Part shown: in pieces, positions 8,404 to 16,860 of the stretch | How the letters are laid out: each line of letters starts with the position of its first letter | How positions within the stretch are numbered: position 1 is the stretch's first letter | From: an uncultured bacterium | Lineage (GTDB): Bacteria > Cyanobacteriota > Vampirovibrionia > Gastranaerophilales > Gastranaerophilaceae | Assembly (NCBI GenBank): GCA_948433295.1 | Contig: CAOJDT010000004.1 | Coordinates: forward strand, 1-51,597 | Direction: 5' to 3' | Length of the DNA stretch: 51,597 nucleotides | Translations under genes and position numbers: made by a program | The notes under the pieces: generated by a model | What the model was told of the DNA's origin: nothing | Seen by the model: only the letters and a program-made list of their open reading frames with translations | The model's database searches: none

Positions 8404-8905
8404 TTAAGACTCCTAAAATTTCTTTAGCGATATTATAAGGTGTTTTGCCGTCAGTGTCAATGATTATGTGGGCTTTTTCGTAATTCGGCGAACGTTTCGC
8501 TATGATATCCGCAATCCTTTCAACGGAAAAGTTTTTCGTAAGAAGCGGACGGTGTGTTTCATTTTTTATGCGGTTGTAAATCTCTGTCGGCGATGTTTTC
8601 AGATAAATAACGGTGCAGTTTTCGAGAAGAATTTCTCTGTTAAAATCATTTTCGAACGCCCCGCCCCCAAGTGAAATTATTTGATTTTCTCCTAAAATGT
8701 ATTTTTGAATTTTATCGGTTTCGAGGATTCTGAAATGTTGTTCGCCGAATTTAAGGAATAATTCGGAGATTTTTTTGTTTGTGGACTGTTCGATTTCTGT
8801 ATCTATGTCCACAAGGTTATATTCGGGCAAAAGCTTACCAAGCTCCATTGCTACGGTTGTTTTGCCGCTCCCCATCATTCCCGTTAGTGCGATATTTTTA
8901 TTCAT
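8396..8905 (-). CDS. aroK: Shikimate kinase
   Basis: 169 residues from ATG 8905 (an upstream ATG at 8935 would add ten residues without similarity). It phosphorylates shikimate with ATP. Walker A GMMGSGKTT is at residues 9-17; DIDTEIE (shikimate/Mg site), LGGGAFE and the lid arginine region THRPLL are all present. First gene of the aroK-aroB pair and divergent from a metallophosphoesterase. Length is normal for the family. Confidence 0.95.
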   Translation of the reverse strand: MNKNIALTGMMGSGKTTVAMELGKLLPEYNLVDIDTEIEQSTNKKISELFLKFGEQHFRILETDKIQKYILGENQIISLGGGAFENDFNREILLENCTVIYLKTSPTEIYNRIKNETHRPLLTKNFSVERIADIIAKRSPNYEKAHIIIDTDGKTPYNIAKEILGVLNG

Positions 8906-8942
8906 TTTACCGTTTCTTTCATTTCTATAGTACAATCAAACC

Positions 8943-9707
8943 ATGAAATATATTTTTATTCTACTGTTATTTTTGGCTATTTATTCGGTGTTTATTGAGC
9001 CGAATATTTTGACTGCTCATAGGATTATTCTGAAAGATGAAGCGTTGAAAGGGTTAAAACTTGTTTTTGCATCGGATTTTCATATAAAACCTTACGAGCG
9101 TTTGCGGCTTAAAAGGATTGTGAAAAAGATTAACGCTCAAAACGCTGATATAGTTTTGCTTGGCGGGGATTACGTGAACGGGCATGAGAAAGGCAAAACG
9201 CTTTCGCCCTCAGATATTGCGGGTGAACTGGCTAAATTGCAATCGAAGCTTGGCACCGTTGCAGTTATGGGAAACCACGACGGATGGCAGGGTAAAAAAG
9301 AAATTATTGAAGCATTTGAGGCAGTAGGGATTACGGTTCTTGAAAACGCAAACAAGGATTACGAAAGGTTTTCTGTTGCGGGAGTCGAAGATTTGCAGAC
9401 GGGAATGCCTGATTTAGAAAAGGCTCTTTCGGGTGCTAAAAAACCTGTTATTTTGTTATCGCACACGCCTGATATTGTTGAAAATATTACGTCTGATGTG
9501 ACCTTAACACTTGCCGGACACACCCATGGCGGTCAAATTGTTTTGCCTTTAAAAGGTGCATTGACCGTGCCTTCCAAATACGGCACAAAATACGCATACG
9601 GATTTTTTGAAGATGAACGGATGAATGTATCGCGCGGGCTTGGCACAAGCATTCTGCCTTTGCGTTTCAACTGTTTTCCCGAAATAGTTGTAATTGAGTT
9701 TGAGTGA
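8943..9707 (+). CDS. Membrane-anchored calcineurin-like metallophosphoesterase
   Basis: 254 residues. An N-terminal hydrophobic anchor (FILLLFLAIYSVFI) is followed by a phosphoesterase domain. The dimetal motifs are FASDFHIKP, LLGGDYVNG, MGNHDGW, LSHTPD and LAGHTHGGQ. It resembles YkuE/LpxG-type enzymes that hydrolyse phosphoesters at the membrane; the substrate cannot be read from sequence. The start ATG lies only a few bases after a TACAAT, with no obvious ribosome binding site. It is divergent from aroK. Confidence 0.85.
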   Translation: MKYIFILLLFLAIYSVFIEPNILTAHRIILKDEALKGLKLVFASDFHIKPYERLRLKRIVKKINAQNADIVLLGGDYVNGHEKGKTLSPSDIAGELAKLQSKLGTVAVMGNHDGWQGKKEIIEAFEAVGITVLENANKDYERFSVAGVEDLQTGMPDLEKALSGAKKPVILLSHTPDIVENITSDVTLTLAGHTHGGQIVLPLKGALTVPSKYGTKYAYGFFEDERMNVSRGLGTSILPLRFNCFPEIVVIEFE

Positions 9708-9711
9708 AAAT

Positions 9712-9921
9712 CTATTTAAATAAAAGATAAGTTTCTATTTCTAAAGCCTCAGCTATCATACATAATCTTTTTAAACTCGGTATTCTTTTACCGCGTTCAA
9801 TTTCCGACAAATAGTCACAAGAAATTCCTGCTTTTTCACTAAGTATATCTTGGGTCATGTTCTTCTGAATTCTATACTTTCTGATATTATTTTGAACAAG
9901 TTTTATCGTGCTATTTGCCAT
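9712..9921 (-). CDS. XRE-family helix-turn-helix regulator
   Basis: 69 residues, essentially one HTH_3 domain: NNIRKYRIQKNMTQDILSEK, then AGISCDYLSEIERGKRIPS, with the recognition helix around SCDYLSEIERG. No effector or peptidase domain. Its first codons form one arm of a 13-bp inverted repeat whose other arm lies in front of the divergent small gene at 9984. This suggests it represses both itself and that gene. Single-domain regulators of this size often control mobile or toxin-antitoxin modules, which is of interest because an antisense RNA/peptide locus follows at 10.25 kb. Confidence 0.85.
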   Translation of the reverse strand: MANSTIKLVQNNIRKYRIQKNMTQDILSEKAGISCDYLSEIERGKRIPSLKRLCMIAEALEIETYLLFK

Positions 9922-9971
9922 GGTGATATTTTAGTGGTAAACTATATTTTATATAACAGGCAAATAGCACG
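9907..9971. promoter_or_regulatory. 13-bp inverted repeat flanking a divergent promoter region
   Basis: GGCAAATAGCACG occurs on the minus strand at 9919-9907 (inside XRE codons 1-5) and on the + strand at 9959-9971, just upstream of the 9984 gene. The 39 bases between hold AT-rich promoter-like sequence. Probable operator pair for the XRE protein (inference). Confidence 0.5.
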
Positions 9972-9983
9972 GAAAGGTGGGTA

Positions 9984-10208
9984 ATGGATAAAAATAACAG
10001 TATTACGGGGCTTAATGATAATATTAGTGATTTAGCACTAAAGTTAGAAGAAACAAGAAGTTTCGCTAAAATTATTCTTGTAGCTGTTGAAAATAATTTT
10101 GACAGTGCCGAGCAAGAGGATTTAGAAAATACACTTTATCTTTTAGTAGAAAGAATATCTGATGTAATTAACGATTACAATGAACTTTCGGAGAAATTAG
10201 GATTTTAA
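9984..10208 (+). CDS. Small acidic helical protein, function unknown
   Basis: 74 residues, ATG 9984 after AAAGGTGGG. Predicted to be two or three amphipathic helices (DNISDLALKLEETRSFAKI, DLENTLYLLVERISDVIND). No membrane segment, cysteine or catalytic motif. It sits between the XRE regulator and antisense RNA locus A. A 65-residue helical protein of similar size and start (MDK) sits the same way before locus B at 25620, but the two cannot be aligned convincingly by eye. Confidence 0.6.
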   Translation: MDKNNSITGLNDNISDLALKLEETRSFAKIILVAVENNFDSAEQEDLENTLYLLVERISDVINDYNELSEKLGF

Positions 10209-10219
10209 AAATTTATCAG

Positions 10220-10248
10220 TTGACAAATTCTAATAAATCGTAAATAAT
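10220..10248 (+). promoter_or_regulatory. Promoter of antisense RNA A
   Basis: A perfect TTGACA at 10220-10225, a 17-base spacer and AATAAT at 10243-10248. It would start transcription seven bases later at 10255, exactly where the structured RNA begins. Confidence 0.6.
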
Positions 10249-10254
10249 GTATAC

Positions 10255-10377
10255 ATAGGGGCAAGCCCTAAGAAAATGCGACTTCCTTAGAGCTTGACTT
10301 TGTACCCTATAACAAATACAAAATAACTTTTAAAACTGCTATAACTACCATTATGGCAGTTTTTATTTTGTTTTTTG
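10255..10377 (+). ncRNA. Structured small RNA A, antisense to a 24-residue peptide ORF
   Basis: An outer stem ATAGGG (10255-10260) pairs with CCCTAT (10305-10310) and encloses a long hairpin (CAAGC, CTAAG ... CTTAG, GCTTG). An A-rich linker and a terminator hairpin (AAAACTGC 10332-10339 with GCAGTTTT 10356-10363, then a T-rich tail) follow. A second RNA with the same plan but different stem sequences is at 26063-26167, so the base pairing is supported by covariation between the two copies. It overlaps the minus-strand peptide ORF but stops short of its ribosome binding site. Proposed antitoxin RNA (inference). Confidence 0.6.
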
Positions 10378-10381
10378 TCAT
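10307..10381 (-). CDS. 24-residue hydrophobic peptide A (type I toxin candidate)
   Basis: ATG 10381 follows a near-perfect anti-16S match (AAAGGAGGTGA, core 10389-10394) with a 7-base gap. The peptide begins MTKNKIKTAIMVV, continues IAVLKVILYLL and stops at TAG 10307-10309: a basic N-terminus and one membrane-spanning segment. The homologue at 26110-26184 has the same length and ten identical positions. Both stop codons fall in the outer stem of the opposing RNA. This matches Fst/Ldr-like type I toxins in layout. Not recognised as a named family; no clear minus-strand promoter beyond a TATACA hexamer ~35 bases upstream. Confidence 0.55.
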   Translation of the reverse strand: MTKNKIKTAIMVVIAVLKVILYLL

Positions 10382-10491
10382 TTCCTCACCTCCTTTCCGA
10401 CCGATTTCTCTGTATAATCGTGTGTGTCGGCGAAGGTGTGGTACAACCCTAAATTTATTATATCATAAAATTAATATTATTTCCGAAAAAT

Positions 10492-12042
10492 TTATGCTTT
10501 TTTGATTTTTTTCATAAGCGCAAGTAGCGGAATTACCAGAAAACAAAGGATTCCGAAAATTCTGAATGAATCTATAAATGCCCATAAAGTTGATTGTTTT
10601 ATCAAATCTCCGTAGAGAGAATACTGCGCCATATACTGCGCAACGCTTTGATGTGCGTAAGCCGAAAGTGCGCCTGCTGTGGATTGAAGTTTCGCTTCAA
10701 ACACAGGGTTCAGGTCGTTTAATTTCCCAACCATCATGTACTGGTGGATTTGGGCAAATCTCGTCAGCATTGTTGCAACAAGCGAGGTTCCGATTGCGCT
10801 TCCGATGTTTTTCAAAAGGTTTTGGATACCTGTTGCGTTAGTCATCTGGTCGTTTCTAAGTGTGTCAACAGAAAGGTTCATAATCGGTACCATAGATAAT
10901 CCCATTCCCATTCCCATAAAGAAGTTCGGGATTGCGATATTCATATTTGATATTTGTAAATTTAAGGAGCCGAAAACAAGTCCTGCACCGCCGATTAGTG
11001 ATAATCCTATCGCAACGAGAAGCCGGTTGTCTATTCTGTTGGATAAAGTTGCGGTCAGAACCATTGCCGTCATACTGCCCAATCCTCGCGGCATCATTGT
11101 TGCACCGCTCAAAAATGCCGTGTAGCCCATCATACTTTGAAGAAATTGAGGAAGAATCGCAAGCGAGGCATACAATACAGCCTGAATTACCACCTGAATT
11201 ATCGTACCTGCCGAGAAGTTACGGTCTTTGAACACGCTTAAATCTATAAGAGATTCTTTATTTGTAATTTGCGAGTGAAAGAATAAAATACACGCTACCA
11301 TAGAGATTCCAAAAGTCCAACAAATCCATGGAGCGTTAAACCAATCCGCATTATTTCCTTTGTCAAGAACGGTCTGAAGTGTTACAAGCCAGACAGTAAG
11401 ATAAAGAAAACCTTTTACGTCAATTTTTACATCTTTTTGGCGTTTTGCATAAGGCGGGTCATACAGGAGTTTGTGGCACAAAAGCGCCGCTGCACATCCG
11501 AACGGAATGTTAATATAAAAAATCCACGGCCATGTCCAGTTGTCCGTAATCCAACCGCCTAATACGGGACCGATGATAGGAGCCAAAATTACACCCATAC
11601 CGAAAACAGACATCGCAAGTCCGCGCTTTTCTTTCGGGAATGCTTCAATCATGATAGCCTGCGAAATTGGAAGAATTCCGCCTCCGCCAAAGCCTTGAAG
11701 AATTCTGGCAAAAATCATAAATTCAATATTTTTTGCCATACCGCAAAGCATTGAGGCAATGGTAAACATCATTATACTTATGATAAAAAAGTTTTTTCGT
11801 CCAAAAACTTTACTGAAAAAATCAACGGCAGGGATTACGATACCTGCGGCAATAAGATAACTTGTGAGAATCCACATGGATTCGTCGCGTGTTGCCGAGA
11901 AACTTCCTGCCATGTGCGGAAGCGCAACGTTTCCGATGGTTCCGTCAAGCACGTATATAAATACCGCAAGCATTACGGGGATAATCATTATCCACGGGTT
12001 TACTTTCGGTTTAGAATCCTGTACGATGGTTTCAACTGTCAT
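10492..12042 (-). CDS. EmrB/QacA-type MFS multidrug transporter (copy 1)
   Basis: 516 residues, 14 predicted transmembrane helices, DHA2 family proton-drug antiporter of the inner membrane. The N-terminus has the family segment YVLDGTIGNVALPHMAG, motif C-like GMGVILAPIIGPVLGGWI and GRKNFFIISI after helix 2. It starts eight bases after the stop of a second EmrB copy in the same direction, with an AAAGG ribosome binding site. With the membrane fusion protein and the divergent TolC-like channel it would form an EmrAB-TolC-type pump. Substrates are unknown. The D1 region reads LDGT where copy 2 reads LDET. Confidence 0.92.
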   Translation of the reverse strand: MTVETIVQDSKPKVNPWIMIIPVMLAVFIYVLDGTIGNVALPHMAGSFSATRDESMWILTSYLIAAGIVIPAVDFFSKVFGRKNFFIISIMMFTIASMLCGMAKNIEFMIFARILQGFGGGGILPISQAIMIEAFPKEKRGLAMSVFGMGVILAPIIGPVLGGWITDNWTWPWIFYINIPFGCAAALLCHKLLYDPPYAKRQKDVKIDVKGFLYLTVWLVTLQTVLDKGNNADWFNAPWICWTFGISMVACILFFHSQITNKESLIDLSVFKDRNFSAGTIIQVVIQAVLYASLAILPQFLQSMMGYTAFLSGATMMPRGLGSMTAMVLTATLSNRIDNRLLVAIGLSLIGGAGLVFGSLNLQISNMNIAIPNFFMGMGMGLSMVPIMNLSVDTLRNDQMTNATGIQNLLKNIGSAIGTSLVATMLTRFAQIHQYMMVGKLNDLNPVFEAKLQSTAGALSAYAHQSVAQYMAQYSLYGDLIKQSTLWAFIDSFRIFGILCFLVIPLLALMKKIKKA

Positions 12043-12050
12043 AAGTACCT

Positions 12051-13604
12051 TTAAGCTTTCTTTTCACTCTTCAATAGAAACATAAACGGAATTAAAAGAA
12101 AACACGCAATCGCAAAAATTTTGAAAGTCGTCATATATGCACACAGGGTTGATTGCTGTATAAGTTGGTTATAAAGCATTTTATCCGCCATAAATTGCGC
12201 GTTAAACATATCGCCTGCCTGATGAATAAAAGAACCTGCGTAAGTATTCAGTCTATCCAAAAACAGTGTATTTGTTTCACTCAAGTTTTTAACAAGTCCG
12301 TTCTGATGGATTTGCGAAAATCTTGAAATCATAGTCGCAACAAGCGAAGTTCCGATTGCGCCGCCGATTGTTTTCAAAAGGTTCTGAAATCCTGAAGCGT
12401 TTGTCATCTGGTCATTTCTGAGCGTAATACAGGACAGTGTTGTCAGCGGCATAAATGAAAATACCAGTCCCAACCCGAAAATATAGTTTGGAATTGCGAT
12501 ATTCATCGGGTTAATCTCAAGGTTCAACAGCCCGAGCATCCAGCCTCCCGTAGCAAGACAGCACAAGCCAATTATGCCGTAAGTTTTGTAACTCAAACGG
12601 CTTCCGAGCCCGCCGAAGATTATGGTAGCAGTAAGGCACCCCAATCCTCTCGGCATAATCGCAAGTCCGCTCAAAAATGAATCATAACCCATCATATATT
12701 GCAGCATTTGCGGTAAAATCGCAAGTGATGCCAGTAACACCGCATTAACCATAATAAGCATTAAGGTTCCGAAAAAGAAGTTTCGGTCTTTAAGAACTTC
12801 GAGTTTAATAATAGGGTTACTTTTCTTAGCCTGAAAATAGAAGAATAAAGCACAGCCTGTTATTGCTATAGCCGTAAGCCAACATATATATGGCGCATTA
12901 AACCAGTCCGCATCGTTACCTTTGTCAAAAACAATCTGCAAAGGTACAAGCCATACACACAGCCATAAAAATCCCCATTTGTTAAGTTTTACATCCTTTT
13001 GACGTCTGGCGTAAGGAGGATCTTCAAGATATTTTTTTGCAAGCGCTATACATGCACAGCCGACAGGGATGTTAATAAAGAAAATATACGGCCACGACCA
13101 GTTTTCGGTAATCCAGCCGCCCACAATCGGACCGAGAATAGGTGCCACAACAACGACAATTCCGAATACTGCCATGGCTTTGTTTCTGTCTTCGCCCTTA
13201 AAACTTTCCATGGTAACGGCTTGCGCCATAGGCATAAGACATCCGCCGCCAAAACCTTGCAATGCGCGTGCGATTACTATCATTCCTATGGAATTTGAAA
13301 TTCCGCAAAGAAATGACGCTACTGTAAATATAAAAACGCCGAGCATAAAGAAATTTTTTCTTCCCAAACATTTACAGAAAAAATCTATCATAGGGATTAC
13401 GATACTGCTCGCCATAAGATAACTTGTCAAAACCCAGATTGATTCCTGACTGCTGACAGAATACGTTCCTGCAATATGCGGCAATGCTACGTTAGCAACG
13501 GTTTCGTCCAACGCATACATAAACGTTGCAATCATTACGGGCATAATTATCAGCCATGGATTTGTAGAGGGTTTCCATTCCTGCATTGATGTTTGTTCTG
13601 ACAT
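12051..13604 (-). CDS. EmrB/QacA-type MFS multidrug transporter (copy 2)
   Basis: 517 residues, 14 membrane helices, DHA2 family. Clear paralogue of the downstream transporter along its whole length (for example YALDETVANVALPHIAGTY, GIVVVVAPILGPIVGGWITE, GRKNFFMLGVF). Two full-length copies may work as a heteromer or with different substrates. The gene is third in the order marR, emrA, emrB2, emrB1, all on the minus strand with short gaps, so one transcript is likely. Confidence 0.92.
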   Translation of the reverse strand: MSEQTSMQEWKPSTNPWLIIMPVMIATFMYALDETVANVALPHIAGTYSVSSQESIWVLTSYLMASSIVIPMIDFFCKCLGRKNFFMLGVFIFTVASFLCGISNSIGMIVIARALQGFGGGCLMPMAQAVTMESFKGEDRNKAMAVFGIVVVVAPILGPIVGGWITENWSWPYIFFINIPVGCACIALAKKYLEDPPYARRQKDVKLNKWGFLWLCVWLVPLQIVFDKGNDADWFNAPYICWLTAIAITGCALFFYFQAKKSNPIIKLEVLKDRNFFFGTLMLIMVNAVLLASLAILPQMLQYMMGYDSFLSGLAIMPRGLGCLTATIIFGGLGSRLSYKTYGIIGLCCLATGGWMLGLLNLEINPMNIAIPNYIFGLGLVFSFMPLTTLSCITLRNDQMTNASGFQNLLKTIGGAIGTSLVATMISRFSQIHQNGLVKNLSETNTLFLDRLNTYAGSFIHQAGDMFNAQFMADKMLYNQLIQQSTLCAYMTTFKIFAIACFLLIPFMFLLKSEKKA

Positions 13605-13679
13605 TTCCTTATCCTTATTCCTTAATAAGCAGGTGAGTAATAAATTTACTCACCTGTTGCGATTAAAAAATTTTGTAAC

Positions 13680-14681
13680 TTATTTAACTTTAACTTTCGG
13701 AACTACTGACATACCCGGAACCACAGTGAATTCTTCAGGGTTAATTTCTTCAGTGAACACGATTTTTACAGGGATTCTTTGAACGATTTTTACGAAAGAA
13801 CCTACAGCGTTTTCAGGCGGGAAGAGGCTTGATTTTGCGCCCGAACTTCTTTGAATACTTTCAACTTCGCCTTTAAATACTTTATTAGGATAAGTGTCGA
13901 TTTTTATATCAACCGGCTGACCTTTTTTCATATTTCTGAGTTGGTTTTCTTTGAAGTTAGCCACAACCCAAACTTTGTCCGGAACTGTTACAAAAAGCGG
14001 CGAACCTGTTTGAACATACATACCCGGTTCTACTCTTCTGCTTGTAACCGTACCTGTTTGCGGTGCAATAATTTTGGTATAACTGAGGTTAAGTGCTGCG
14101 CGGTCACGGTCGGCTTTAACGGCTTTCAAGTCAGCGTCGGCTACTTTGTTATCAGAGGTTGATAATAATGCCTGCTCTGCCTGTGTTAAATTAGCCTGAG
14201 CGGAATCGTATTTTGCCTGTGCAGCGTCAAGAGTTTGTTTGGAAACGGCGCCTGATTCAAAAAGTTTTGTGTATCTGTCCAAATCTTTTTTGGCAACGTC
14301 AATATTACTTTGCATAGCTTTAAAGTTTGCTTTTGCATTTTTCTGATTTAATAAGGTTTTCTGGTAATTTGCTTCAGCGCGGTCAAGTGCTACTTTATAA
14401 TCGGTATCGTCGATTTCGGCAACAACCATACCTGCATTAATATGCTGGTTATCTTCCACAAAAACTTTTGTGATATGTCCGCTGACTTTTGGTGAAACCT
14501 GTACCGTCGTTGTTTCAACATAAGCGTCGTCGGTTGATTGATACATCAACGCGTCATGGATAAAATATCCGATACCGCATAATGTTGCAATACCTACGAT
14601 TGCACCGATTAATCTTTTTCTGCCTTTTGGAGCTTCTTTTTTCTCTTCTTGTTTAACTTCTGTTATTTTTTCGTCTTCCAT
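13680..14681 (-). CDS. EmrA/HlyD-family membrane fusion protein
   Basis: 333 residues. A single N-terminal membrane helix (LIGAIVGIATLCGIGYFIHDAL) is followed by a biotinyl-lipoyl half (VQVSPKVSGHITKVFVEDNQ), an alpha-helical coiled-coil hairpin (~100-190) with Ala/Gln-rich repeats, the second lipoyl half (IIAPQTGTVTSRRVEPGMYV) and a beta-barrel domain. Periplasmic adaptor linking the EmrB transporter to the TolC-like channel. Slightly shorter than Escherichia coli EmrA (~390). It lies between the MarR gene and the two transporters. Confidence 0.93.
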   Translation of the reverse strand: MEDEKITEVKQEEKKEAPKGRKRLIGAIVGIATLCGIGYFIHDALMYQSTDDAYVETTTVQVSPKVSGHITKVFVEDNQHINAGMVVAEIDDTDYKVALDRAEANYQKTLLNQKNAKANFKAMQSNIDVAKKDLDRYTKLFESGAVSKQTLDAAQAKYDSAQANLTQAEQALLSTSDNKVADADLKAVKADRDRAALNLSYTKIIAPQTGTVTSRRVEPGMYVQTGSPLFVTVPDKVWVVANFKENQLRNMKKGQPVDIKIDTYPNKVFKGEVESIQRSSGAKSSLFPPENAVGSFVKIVQRIPVKIVFTEEINPEEFTVVPGMSVVPKVKVK

Positions 14682-14694
14682 TTTTACCTCATTA

Positions 14695-15171
14695 TTATAT
14701 ATTTGTTTCTACCAGTTGTTCCAGTTCTAAGCGGAATGTTTTCAGAGTTGTACGAACTCTTTCCACATTTTCGTCCGAAAGTCTTTTTGTGACATTTTCA
14801 AAATAAGATTTAATTTTATTATTTATAAAGTTAAGTTCTTCGTAACCTTTTTCTGTGATACCCATTTTTTTTACAAGTCTGTTGTTTTTGGTATCAATAA
14901 ATCTTGTAATAAATCCTTTTTGTTCCAGTGAATCCAAAATTCTACCCGTATTTGCACGGTCTTTAATAATGAGTTTTGCCAAATCTCTCTGGCATATACC
15001 TGCGTTTATAGAAACTGTATCCAGAGCCGCGTATTCATCCATTGTAATTCCGATTTCAAGTTTATCAAAAAGCTGTTTACCAAGCATTTTCATAAGTTTT
15101 GAAGTTTGTTCCAATTCATAATGTATGCTGTCCGTATAGTGACCAAGTACTGTATCGTTTTTATTTGTCAT
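14695..15171 (-). CDS. MarR-family transcriptional regulator
   Basis: 158 residues, winged helix-turn-helix. The DNA-binding part is QRDLAKLIIKDRANTGRILDSLEQKGFITR followed by the wing DTKNNRLVKKMGITEKGYE; flanking helices provide the dimer interface. It heads the efflux operon and is divergent from the TolC-like gene. The intergenic region has a perfect 9-bp inverted repeat, the expected operator. Likely represses both transcripts until a drug-like ligand binds (family knowledge plus context). Confidence 0.92.
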   Translation of the reverse strand: MTNKNDTVLGHYTDSIHYELEQTSKLMKMLGKQLFDKLEIGITMDEYAALDTVSINAGICQRDLAKLIIKDRANTGRILDSLEQKGFITRFIDTKNNRLVKKMGITEKGYEELNFINNKIKSYFENVTKRLSDENVERVRTTLKTFRLELEQLVETNI

Positions 15172-15205
15172 ATTTTTTTATAATCTCATTTATTATTTTA
15201 ATATA

Positions 15206-15252
15206 TGTTGTAAAAAAAATATGTTGCATTTACAACAATATTATGCTAACAT
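15206..15252. promoter_or_regulatory. Probable MarR operator and efflux promoter
   Basis: TGTTGTAAA (15206-15214) and TTTACAACA (15229-15237) form a perfect inverted repeat. On the + strand TTGCAT (15224-15229), 17 bases and TAACAT (15247-15252) make a promoter for the TolC-like gene overlapped by the right arm. A further TTGTAAA half-site lies near 15257. Confidence 0.6.
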
Positions 15253-15297
15253 AGTATTGTAAAAAATGCAAGTATATTATTAGAAGGAAATAAAACA

Positions 15298-16689
15298 TTG
15301 AAAAAGATAATAGCTATAACTCTTTTACTCGGAATTACAGGCATGAACGTGATGCCTGTTCTTGCTGCCGATACGATGAACAATGCGCAACCGAAGCAGT
15401 TCAAAACTATGGTTAAAAAGAATAAAAAAGTATCTGATGATTACAAATATGCTTATGTAAACATGGATTTTTGGTCTGATTTTAATGACGAAAATCTCAG
15501 TGCTTATATTGATAAAGCTATTAAACATAACTATGATTTGAAATCAGCTACGTTAACCGTGGAAGAATATTATCAGAATGTTCGTTCACAATTTGCGAAC
15601 GAATTGCCGAAAGCTAACGCAGGGTTCGCTCCGGGTTATATGAAAATGCCGGGAAGCAGCGACGCTGATTGGAGTTTTGCAACACCTGCATTCGCTCAAT
15701 ATGAAGTTGATATTTTCCTGAAAAACAGAGATAAAACAAAATCTGTCAAAAAACTTTACGAAGGTGCTCAGTTTGATGAACGCGCAGCATATATCGCTGT
15801 TGCATCGGCAGTGGGTACAACTTATCTGAATATTGTAAGACTCGACAAGATTATCGGTATTCAAACCGAAATAGTTGATTTGCGTAAAGAAATTTATGAC
15901 CTTATGCTTGCAAGAAATCGTGAAGGAATTACATCAACCGCTGATACCGTAAAAGCCAACAAGGCTCTTGTTCAGGGTCAAACAGATTTGATAGAACTTC
16001 AAAAACAACGTGATATTCTTCTTCACCAATTCGCGGTGCTTATCGGCGAAAGCCCTGCAAACATCGCGGAATTTACAAGAACATCTTACGACAATATCGC
16101 TTTTTCGGGAAATATTCCGTCAGAAATTTCGTCCGACGTAATCGTGCAAAGACCTGATTATCTGAAAGCTGAAAAAATGGTTGAAAAAGCAGGTATTGAC
16201 GTTCGTGTGGCACGCAAAGAATTTCTGCCTACGTTTAATATTCTCGGACTTGCGCTTTTCAATGCCTCAAACCTCGGTAGTGTTTGGACTACAAAGAATA
16301 TGCTTGCAGGACTTATCGGCAGTGCAATGCTTCCGATTTTTACGGGCGGATCGTTGACTGCTAATTTAAGAATTAAAAAAGCTCAGTACGAAAAAGTTCT
16401 GCAAAATTACTACAAAACTAACCTCACTGCGATTCAGGAGGTTAACGACGCTCTTGTTTCCGTGAAAATGGATACAGAAAAAATGGAGCAAACTAAAAAA
16501 CAAGCCGAACTTGAACAAACCGATTTTATGTACAATAGAGACAAATTCAATCAGGGCGTAATTTCAAAGCTTGACTTAATCCAATATAAAGAAAATCTTT
16601 TGACAATTGACAAGCTCGTGGCTCAACAGCAGATTGAATGCTATGTGGATTACATCGGCTTGTACAAAGCGGTTGGAAGTAAATTATAA
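15298..16689 (+). CDS. TolC/NodT-like outer-membrane efflux channel
   Basis: 463 residues, TTG start at 15298 preceded by AGAAGGAAA. Signal peptide MKKIIAITLLLGITGMNVM with cleavage after VLAA near residue 24. Two repeated halves each combine beta-strands and long helices as in outer-membrane efflux proteins. Typical segments are AYIDKAIKHNYDLKSATLTV, ARNREGITSTADTVKANKAL and VQRPDYLKAEKMVEKAGIDV. It would be the outer-membrane exit duct of the divergent EmrAB pump, under MarR control. A strong terminator follows. No lipoprotein cysteine is seen. Confidence 0.9.
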   Translation: MKKIIAITLLLGITGMNVMPVLAADTMNNAQPKQFKTMVKKNKKVSDDYKYAYVNMDFWSDFNDENLSAYIDKAIKHNYDLKSATLTVEEYYQNVRSQFANELPKANAGFAPGYMKMPGSSDADWSFATPAFAQYEVDIFLKNRDKTKSVKKLYEGAQFDERAAYIAVASAVGTTYLNIVRLDKIIGIQTEIVDLRKEIYDLMLARNREGITSTADTVKANKALVQGQTDLIELQKQRDILLHQFAVLIGESPANIAEFTRTSYDNIAFSGNIPSEISSDVIVQRPDYLKAEKMVEKAGIDVRVARKEFLPTFNILGLALFNASNLGSVWTTKNMLAGLIGSAMLPIFTGGSLTANLRIKKAQYEKVLQNYYKTNLTAIQEVNDALVSVKMDTEKMEQTKKQAELEQTDFMYNRDKFNQGVISKLDLIQYKENLLTIDKLVAQQQIECYVDYIGLYKAVGSKL

Positions 16690-16730
16690 CGATACATAAA
16701 TAATCATCACCTCTTTACTTTATAAAAAGT

Positions 16731-16764
16731 AAAGCCTGCCGGTATTCATCGAATATCGGCTTTT
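16731..16764 (+). terminator. Rho-independent terminator after the TolC-like gene
   Basis: AAAGCC/GGCTTTT plus CGGTATTC/GAATATCG form a long stem followed by TTTTC. Further on, GTGCCTGAGGCAC and TGGCACTTGGCA palindromic bits (16769-16820) occupy the gap; a similar GTGCC/GGCAC unit is at 4640. Confidence 0.75.
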
Positions 16765-16860
16765 CTTGTGCCTGAGGCACGACAATACATTGGAACGATA
16801 ATTTTATTGGCACTTGGCACGATATTTTTTAAGTCCTCGATTTTTGTCAAGGAGTTTAAA

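Noticed and set aside
8931-8943. Leaderless promoter (TACAAT six bases before the ATG) for the metallophosphoesterase
   Set aside because: No -35 partner at a suitable distance; the match may be chance.
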